Part shown: positions 9,515 through 16,745 of the stretch, piece by piece
How positions within the stretch are numbered: the first letter of the stretch is position 1
Layout: each line of letters opens with the position of its first letter
Assembly (NCBI GenBank): GCA_023853785.1
Contig: JAJIRX010000552.1
Location: 1-16,745 of the forward strand
From: Psilocybe azurescens
Lineage: Eukaryota > Basidiomycota > Agaricomycetes > Agaricales > Agrocybaceae
Direction: 5' to 3'
DNA length: 16,745 nt
Translations under genes and position numbers: made by a program
The notes under the pieces: generated by a model
Database searches by the model: none
Seen by the model: only the letters and a program-made list of their open reading frames with translations
Told to the model about the DNA's origin: nothing

Positions 9515-10456
9515 ATGCCACATCCAAACCACGAGCGTCTATTCGTAGACCTCATCTTCCGCTCCAGCAGGAAATACCCAAATTGGGATCCAGAAGTTGC
9601 CGTCACAGTCGGCGACTACGGCCGCATAACACAGGGCACCCGCGGGCTCGCGTTCTGGAAGAAGAATCGCGGCATATTTCTGAAAGAGGGAAATATATAC
9701 AAAGAGGGGTTAGCACAGAGTTACGACATTCCGGAGGCGATTGAGAACGGGGCGAGCTCTACTGAGGGGATCACCTGGATCACATCAAAAAATGCGCGAG
9801 ATATCTCGTTGGAAGCTAGTGTTGCTGGGTAAGCTTTCTTTCTCAAGTTATACTCACAAAGAATGTGTCACTGAAAGAGTGAATTCTGTTAATTTCTCCA
9901 CGCAGACAAACTCCAGCACTGGTCCAATGCGGAGTAAAAGCAGCATTTAAATTCATGTCCGGCCGCGGTGCAGTCCTCGCCATGGACAACGACACGATAT
10001 CCACAATCGACCCCCAGGCAAGCTCCGGCGCCTGCTTGCAGAGCCCACCATGAAAGGCCTCGTCGTCGTCTCCGAAGTGCACCGGTGCGCCTCATACGCA
10101 CGCTTCCTCTCTACCCAGAGCGGCGCCACAGTCGCCATGGGCCTCAGTGTCGAGCCCCCGATCGTGAACGTTGCTGCGGCGAGTGTCGATGCGAAGTGGG
10201 TGCACAGCTCCAATGCGGGCAACTTCAAAGCGAAAGTGAATAAGAGCGGCAAGAGGGCGTTTTACCCGCTTTTAGGCTTGTTGCGTTGACGGATAATGAT
10301 GTTGCCTCGGGGTTGAGAGGTGAACTCGATCAAGACCCGCCTTTGCCAGACGCCAATCCGCCGTGGGGCCCAATAGAGGAGGAGACCGAAGAGGACTTGG
10401 TGATGGATCCCAAAGAGAAGAGGTATAGTGATCTCGATTTTATTTTACCAGGTTGA
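9515..10456 (+). CDS. Gasdermin-like (RCD-1/HET-Q1 type) protein candidate, two exons, two apparent frameshifts
   Basis: Exon 1 runs 9515-9828 from ATG (MPHPNHERLFVDLIF). The intron 9829-9905 has a GTAAGC donor and CACGCAG acceptor, and exon 2 runs to the TGA at 10454-10456. The full product would be near 289 residues. Conserved blocks, in order, are LFVDLIFRSSRKYPNWDP, FLKEGNIYKEGLA, VKAAFKFMSGRGAVLAMDN, KGLVVVSEVHRCASYARF and AFYP followed by RLVALTD, then an acidic tail of about 40 residues. The strand order, with VVVSEVH and a final hydrophobic strand after a Lys-rich turn, parallels the gasdermin N-terminal pore domain. Fungal RCD-1 and HET-Q1 are gasdermin-like cell-death proteins activated by partner recognition or by a subtilisin-like protease. 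No protease gene is adjacent. The frame breaks by one base near 10017 (GG run) and 10273 (T4 run), so the gene is either inactive or mis-sequenced. Identification is by resemblance, not search. Confidence 0.65.
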
Positions 10457-10745
10457 TAGAATCTGACAAGAAACCAAGGGATTTAGAAAATACAACAAAA
10501 GAGCATCTCGGATCCCCTGCTTGGGCACAGGAGTAGGCCATGAACTTCCTTCCGGCCGATTATCGTGCATAAAACGCTCTGATACGTAACTTCGGTAGCT
10601 ATCAAACTCATGCATAAAAATACCACACTACGGACGATTTGTATTTTGAACGAGAAGTAGCCGTTACATCATCATCTTGTACCCTAAGATAGTTCATTAA
10701 TTTAAGCTCGAGACCCCATTGCGCTTAAGATCTGAATCAAACGTA
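10457..10745. other. Convergent 3' intergenic region
   Basis: These ~290 bp between two convergent stop codons hold presumed 3' untranslated regions. The sequence is AT-richer than the flanking exons, and I see no gene in it. Confidence 0.5.
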
Positions 10746-12595
10746 TCAGAATTGACCTATGAAATAAATGAATAATGACCGACTTTTGGGGATGTTGGGG
10801 CGGATGGCCTGCTTCCACACCGTTTGGAATGCGCTACAAAAAAGATGAGAAAACACAAGGCATTAAAACGTGAACGGGGTTAGACGCACTTAGGTTGACC
10901 CATGTCATTCACGTTTCCAGGCTCCAAGCTACCGGTGTCTGGTCCACAGCAGGGCGAGTTGTCTCCCCAAACTAAACGTGTATATTTATTCCAAGACTCA
11001 AGGCATATTGCAAATCTAACACATGTCGACGTACTTGGTCCAGCAGCCCAAATAGACCATCCGATGTAGACGTCGTTTGCGGAGAGGTAGCTCAACATGT
11101 CGTCGATAAACTGTGTAGGTTGTATATACATCAGTGTTTGGCTTTAAATAAGGAATTTCATTGATAGATGCAATACCTGGAAGCAGTTTTGGTTGTTTCC
11201 TCCTCCAAACTCGCTCACTACGGCTCTGATAATAGAAACAGAGGTCATTATGATGTGTCATAAGTGATTGTCTATACGTACTTGAGTTTATTCTGCTGTA
11301 GCCACGTTGTCAAGCCTGCAAGATTAGAGGGGCCTTGACAGACACGAGGATTAATTTCATGAATCGATGAGTGTGAGAAACAAGCCTACCAGGCTGTGTG
11401 CACTCGTCATGAGATCCGGAGAAGTCGATGTCTGCATTATTTCGAGTCATAAGCTTTCTATATCACTACTGACAGAATTAATAAAGTTTACCGAGATACT
11501 CGTGAACATCGATGGCTGTATTGTGTAGAGGGTCAACGAACTTGTTTATGAAATCGCTAGAAGGCGCGTCGCCAGCACCGGTTGTTTGATTCCATGCGTG
11601 ACCTCCGGTAAATCCGTTACCGGGTGCGAGGATGAGCTGTGGAGCACCGGCTTGTCGGATGCCGTTAATAGCAGCCTGGTTGTTTTGGAGAATGAGCTCT
11701 GTCGGCTGGGAGTATATGTTCAGTTGTCTCTTCTTCTCTCGGGATCATCAGATGCTGAACTCACCATGTCATGAGGCTCGTTGTTAATACCGAAGACGAC
11801 TTTGGGATTTGTGGCAAAACGGCGGGCGAGCTCATGCCAGAACTGTCCAAATTGAGCGGTAGTTGCTGCTGTTGGGTCGGAAGTATTGCCGATTACCTAG
11901 TGCTCCAAGCTTAACAAAATGAGACCCTTCAATAAGCTTTACAGGACTTACACTGCCAGAGAATGGCTGTTGAGATGGGTCACTAGAAAGAAATGTTGTT
12001 TATGAGAATTGATTGGACGGTGCGTGATGGCATGCAGCCTTACTTGAAGCGCATGTAGTTGTGGGGGTCAATGAGTGCGTAGGCACCCTTTGTTCTGGTG
12101 ATGTAGTTGATCGCATCCGCGTATTCGTTAAAGTACTGGAACACATCAGGATCAATACAACGACGTGTTTTAATTCGAATATTGAATTACCGTTTCATTG
12201 AATCTGCTTCCAAGGCCAAATTGAACAGGGACCATTCGTTCCATCAAAAATGTGACTCGGAAGAAATTGATCTTTTCCTGGTCAACAAAGATGTCGATGG
12301 TACTCTGTTAAGGGAATATGTTAGTATGGTTGTCTGGAGCTATGCGGAGTGATTTGATCTACCTTGTTGATGAAAGCGAAGTCGACGCCGAAGCGCCCAG
12401 GAAGGCCGAACCCCTTTTGACCAGGAGCGAAGACACCGAACTCACCACCAGACTAGGTGTATGTAATTAGACTCTTGATCATAGTGGATCATAGAGTTCC
12501 ATTTGAGTATTTACCTCGTTTATTCCTGCATAAATAATTTTGCCCAGAACCGTACTGGTCAGAGAAAGAAGAGCAGCTAAAGAGCCGAAGAGCAT
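10746..12595 (-). CDS. GH5 endo-beta-1,4-glucanase (subfamily 5 type), secreted, 13 exons
   Basis: This enzyme hydrolyses internal beta-1,4-glucosidic bonds of cellulose outside the cell, by a retaining mechanism. Exons are 12595-12515, 12452-12363, 12304-12191, 12135-12044, 11982-11952, 11896-11765, 11705-11492, 11431-11390, 11315-11282, 11225-11177, 11110-11035, 10971-10890 and 10833-10746. They total 1125 nt, giving 374 residues with no frame break. MLFGSLAALLSLTSTVLG is a signal peptide, and the mature protein starts near KIIYAGINESGGEFG. The acid/base Glu is at about 176 (FGINNEPHDM) and the nucleophile Glu at about 282 (VVSEFGGG). Also visible are INFFRVTF, DPHNYMRF and IDVHEYLDID. There is no carbohydrate-binding module or linker, so it is a single-domain form. 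The last exon (FQTVWKQAIRP) is needed for the normal C-terminus; reading through its intron would stop at 10880. A TATA box lies 52 bases upstream. Confidence 0.95.
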
Positions 12596-12646
12596 ATTGA
12601 AGAGCTTCTGTATCTTGTCTCTGTATGGCGAGTGCGGGTTTCCTCC

Positions 12647-12652
12647 TTTATA
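12647..12652 (-). promoter_or_regulatory. TATA box of the GH5 gene
   Basis: On the minus strand this reads GGTATAAAGG, 52 bases before the GH5 ATG. That leaves room for a short 5' untranslated leader. A GTGGAG at 12694-12699 fits the loose SYGGRG carbon-catabolite repressor consensus, but a single copy is weak support. Confidence 0.6.
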
Positions 12653-14809
12653 CCATACTCGTGAGTGAAAGAAGCCAAAAATGCCTACAGAAAGTGGAGA
12701 AGAGGAGTGCAATTTTGCGACCGGGAATTCTCCGGAAATTCTGACCAGGCAGCTGAAGGCATTTCTAACAGAGTGCGTGAACGTCGTCAAGATCTCCTAT
12801 TCATGACGAAGAGAAGAGACGCTTTTAGTGGAATTTTTTCCCACATATCCAAAAATGTGACTGCTGGACTGGTCAGCAGCCTCCTGCGATGTGCTGGCAA
12901 CGCACTGAAAAGCAGAGTCGGTACCTATGCTATAAGAATGGATCAAGGTATGATATTGTTAGAACGTAAGAGAATAGGTAGGTACTAAGAGCGAGATAAT
13001 CACCGAGAGGTTGTCTTCCTTGTGAAAGTCCATGCAGGGGCCCTTCAAGTAATCATGGTTCAAGGAAAAGCCATATACCTGTCTTGGAATGTCCCTACGT
13101 TTCTTGGAAGCTGAGGTTTAAACTTCAAACTTCAAAATCAGGGGCCCTTCGTGAATAGTCCAGGTTATTATATGTGCGATGAAGGTGGTGCGTACTATCT
13201 GCGATAGCTTGGCTTTCTTTTCTTACTGACGCGAGCGGCTTAAGGACCCGTGAGCACTGATATATAAGGCCCGGACCCGAGACAAAGTGCCCATGTAAGT
13301 GTCCATGTCAGAGGGGTAAGGCAAAGCCTTTACTAGGTCTAGTGACTGAATTCAGGCATCAATTCAGACACCGCTCGGTGAGAAACTACAACCCAAACTC
13401 TAAGTGGTCATGTGTTTGTTTTCATTCCAATCTTTTCCTCAGTCGTTATGAAATACATATAGTCATTCATCTCGATGTCCACTGAGTATAGTGAGTCCGT
13501 CTAGGTCTGACAGTAGTTAAAAGTGATTCAATAATTGCCCGCTTACGTTATGGCTTTGGGACGAGCTACCCGAGCATCGATTAGATATGGATTAGATTAG
13601 ATATTGCCATAGATTGCATCAGCGGCTGTGCACGACTGTGTGCTTCTGCGTAGCCGCTCGACCAGCACTACGAGCCCTTCTAGACGTGAGCGCTTGAGCA
13701 CTTGAGTACTTGTGCTGTAGGGCCAGATAAGCTTGCTCTCAAACAACAAAGGAGCTCCTCAACCACCGGCCTCGCCTCCTACAGCGCCCATGCCTGGTGC
13801 TCCCAAGTGTTATATCACCCAAAGATTGAAGCTTCATGATAGCTTAACTACATCATCGCCGACTGTAGCACCACTGTCAACTAAACGTCTCGGCATCTGG
13901 CCCAAACCATCGGCCTATCTGTTTGCACGCTCAAATCGCACAGAACCCATTCGTATGTGTTCTAGCTCCAAGTAGATCATCATTTTACGGACATAGATCG
14001 TCTTTACTCAACAGAACGTTGTATATTCTCGCTATGTATTGCATCTCGTGAGTGAAATGGGTTGTTCTAACATCTGAGGGCCAACTTTGCAGTCATGAAC
14101 TTGCAACTTGCTTTGACATAGCATGAAATCGCTCCAAGGTATGCATTTCATTCTTCTAATCCACATATCTTTTGTTCAACTCCAGCCTCCGACCTCTTTA
14201 TATAGTACGTGCCCCAGAGGGCCCGAGTACCTGCGTGAATCACCTTTGAGAGTAGCCTTCTGTCCTTTCGCAGGCTTCATGCCGAGGTTCGCCGTCAGCA
14301 CGTCGTATCTCTTTGACAACATGGTAATCTATAGAATGCAGGTTATCGTGGTCGGGTCAATAATACTCAACGGTCAGCCACTTTTTACGCTGTTAAAATA
14401 AACAATGTTCCCGCACTGTCAGTCGTGATATTTCCCACCGCGCTCGCAAAAAGGTTCACAAAACCTTTCTTACCCCGGTGAGCGCTGGATGCTATCATTA
14501 GCATAGAGTACCCTGATTAATGGCAGTCGAAAGTGGGTACTAAAACAGATACTGTCGTCGTTTCTACTCCGATATCGGACTTTCTCACATTCAATCTCCC
14601 GATTAGGAGAAATGCACCAGTCACACCCTTCACATGTATATCTGATGCAGCAACCCGCCCCCTTTCGTTACCAAGAACGTACTCGTAGCGCTTCTAATAG
14701 ACCACCAGATGGGGAACTATCCAAGGTAAGGTTCATGATACAGATACTTATATTGTAGGTACATTTCCCGAGATCCATTTCTGACGCTCTTGTATCCCTG
14801 ACCTAAACT
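12653..14809. other. Long stretch without a convincing gene
   Basis: The first few hundred bases should include the GH5 promoter, and the last few the promoter of the DUF6533 gene. Between them I see no recognisable domain. Open frames at 12665-12988, 13733-13975 and 14123-14401 lack family resemblance. CAGGGGCCCTTC occurs at 13035 and again at 13139, and a TATATAAGGC lies near 13260. A three-exon micro-ORF can be drawn at 14123-14138, 14186-14204 and 14274-14316 with good splice sites, but it encodes only 25 residues. Confidence 0.45.
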
Positions 14810-16533
14810 ATGCTATCCCTAGTGGACGTAATCGCTTTGGGACCTGGTAATCCGGAATTGACAGACTCTCTAGTGGAGGTCTTGCGCGTCATTAAAGTGT
14901 TGCAATACACTCGGCGTACGTAATTGTGAATCTGGATAGCGAGACGACCCTGAGGCCGAGATTTTTGATTTTGGCTAGTTGCAGCAAACGCATTATTCTT
15001 CTACGAATATGGTATGTCGAAATTGTTAAGCCAAGTTGACGACGACTATTTCTGTTTAAATAAATAAGCTAATGTATCTCCCATGCAGTATTGACGTTTG
15101 GTACAGAAGTAAGTTCTGGTGTGTTTCTTCATAGCAATAATTGACTGTCTTCTCCGAAGGTTGAGCAGATCTGGGTTGGTGTTTGATCCACACTGCTGCC
15201 TGTTTTCAAACGTATAACTTTTCAAACCTTCCAATTTCACAGAGAAGCAAATGGACATCCGTTAAACTATTCTACCTTTTGGTTCGTCCATCTCCCTACT
15301 GTCTGAGGTTATCATCATCGTGCTTATCTATTGACGATGCGTTGCCCCAGAATCGGTATTATACTCTGGCCACCTTCATGTCAGTGGTGAACGTTTGATT
15401 GTAGTAATGTGCTAATATTCGACATCACTTAAGAGTTGGATTATATGGTATGCCACTGCTTGCTCACTGTTCCTCCATCTGGCACTGAGTATTGAGGACA
15501 GGGTTCTTTTCTTTGCGTGTCACCGATGCAGTAAGTTTAACATCTGTCCACAATACCTACTGCTTACGCTCACCCAGTTGTGAGACCCTTCATATCTAGC
15601 CTCAGCATATCTCATGAGCCTGACTGATCCTTTCAATTGACACAGCTGTACGTTTCTCCTAACGCTTCAATGAGGATCCATGGGTTTGACATTCATTACC
15701 AGGCACAAGATTTATAGGATGGGAGTACTGGAGCGGACTGATAGGCGTTATGATAACTCAAGGTTCGCTTTCGCTACCAGCCAAAATCCATCTATCAATT
15801 ATTTGAATTCGATTAGTGATCTTGCAGATGCGAATATACGCCCTTTACTCGTTACAAAGAAGGATATTAATCCCAATGGTGACTTGCTTTCTCGTTACAT
15901 CTTCCCTTGGTGCCTGGATCATCACTGAAGGAATTCCTCCGAGTGAGTAGCGGACAGAATTAAGATACTTTCGAAGAGCTAAGCTGATGTCACTACTAGC
16001 AAGTGCTGTGGACGTTTTCGAAGGCACCTTCTGTGTCACTAGAACCTCGAATCACCGATTTGCCCGATTTTGGATCCCAGCGCTCACATTCGAGAGTCTT
16101 CTATTTATCATGGCTCTTAATGTTGCCCTTCGGACGTTCAAAACCACAGGGACACTCCTCCATCGCAGTCAATCTCTAATGCAGATACTCGTCCGCGATT
16201 CTGTTTTCTATTTTTGATGTACGTATCATCGCCCAAGGCCAACATCTTCTTCCCCTGACAAAAATGATAACGATAGCATCTCGGCTACCTACATACTTTG
16301 TATAGTATGGTGGGCGAAAGCACCAGTGCGTCTTACCCTCTGTTAATATTATATCGTTTGTTGCTAAGAACTGAGTCGGACAGCTCGGCATGGTGGAAGC
16401 ACCGATCGGATTTTCAATTACGATGTCGTCGGTTTGTGCAAGTCGCATGCTCCTCAACCTCAGAGTAGCCGCCCAATCCGAAAGATCGTATTTGTCTCCC
16501 CAGGACTTACTCGGGCATGAAACCAATTCGTAG
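14810..16533 (+). CDS. DUF6533-family multipass membrane protein, many exons, one apparent frameshift
   Basis: Proteins with the DUF6533 domain are multipass membrane proteins of unknown function, abundant in Agaricomycetes. Supported exons are 14810-14915 (ATG; VEVLRVIKVLQYTR), 14979-15011 (AANALFFYEY), 15089-15108, 15160-15174, 15243-15281 (WTSVKLFYLL) and 15351 to about 15376 (NRYYTLATF). Further exons are 15828-15942 (MRIYALYSLQRRILI, then CFLVTSSLGAWIITEG), 16000-16218 (FARFWIPALTFESLLFIMAL; QILVRDSVFYF), 16277-16325 (SATYILCIVWW) and 16384-16533 (PIGFSITMSSVCASRMLLN, TAG stop). The first exons together spell the family's hallmark YEY-LTF-EVEQIW-NRYY pattern. About 450 bases (15377-15827), which should encode the third helix, could not be resolved into exons. 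A TGA at 16215-16217 follows a T5 run; one more T would restore the frame into the next exon. The gene may be mis-sequenced or recently inactivated. Confidence 0.85.
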
Positions 16534-16745
16534 ATACGAGGGCATCATTGATGATCGCGAACGCTAGCGACTTCAGGGCCGCTACCACATACTCCGAAAA
16601 TCCCTCTAGACAAAATAGACAGTAGGCTTGACCGGATCCCTGTCCATCTTATCATCAGGCACTCTACACAGTTATCTCTTTGTAGTGCACTGATTAGTCC
16701 TGCTTACTCTTTGTGCATCTTACCTGTGACGAGTTAGTTTTATAG
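16534..16745. other. 3' flank of the DUF6533 gene
   Basis: No gene is seen in these last 212 bases. They probably include the 3' untranslated region of the upstream gene, and the window ends without reaching another recognisable feature. Confidence 0.4.

Noticed and set aside
12665..12988. 107-residue plus-strand open frame upstream of the GH5 gene
   Set aside because: It overlaps the GH5 promoter region, has no recognisable motif and contains intron-like stops nearby.
13035..13150. CAGGGGCCCTTC direct repeat 104 bp apart
   Set aside because: The motif is only 12 bases and no element boundaries are visible around it, so it is too short to call a mobile element or operator.
14123..14316. Three-exon micro-ORF with good GT-AG sites
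   Set aside because: It encodes only 25 residues with no family match, and such splice patterns arise by chance in fungal intergenic DNA.

Overview
The window looks like nuclear DNA of a mushroom-forming basidiomycete (Agaricomycetes). The evidence is genes split by many 47-85 bp GT-AG introns, a DUF6533-family membrane protein gene (a family expanded in Agaricomycetes), an NF-X1-type RING/R3H protein, and a secreted GH5 cellulase. No RNA gene, CRISPR array or prokaryotic operon was seen.

Layout. Positions 1-4240 are repeat-rich and poor in CpG. A decayed Tc1/mariner DD34E transposon (1-1602) with ~210 bp terminal inverted repeats abuts a decayed, intron-bearing fragment of the clathrin adaptor AP-1 mu gene (1603 to about 2640). 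After it come a GGTGGTGACAACAAC minisatellite, a pair of palindromic motifs (3007-3143) and two degenerate tandem arrays (3326-3960 and 3961-4150). From about 4500 the base composition changes sharply to CpG-rich, gene-bearing DNA. It holds a nine-exon NF-X1/FAP1-like gene on the minus strand (8281 to 4520), a divergent plus-strand gene whose product resembles fungal gasdermin-like cell-death proteins (9515-10456), a convergent 13-exon GH5 endoglucanase on the minus strand (12595 to 10746), 2 kb without a convincing gene, and a DUF6533 membrane-protein gene on the plus strand (14810-16533).

The genes do not form an obvious cluster or shared pathway. They are an RNA/transcription-type housekeeping factor, a candidate pore-forming death effector, a plant-cell-wall hydrolase and a membrane protein of unknown role.

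Two themes stand out. First, the left end carries a strong CpG-to-TpG/CpA decay signature, including two CGA-to-TGA stops in the AP-1 mu copy. Second, the NF-X1, gasdermin-like and DUF6533 genes each contain apparent single-base indels, mostly at short homopolymers, while the GH5 gene has none. Those shifts may be assembly errors rather than biology. The gasdermin-like call is the most interesting functional inference, and it rests on segment order and motif resemblance rather than a database search.
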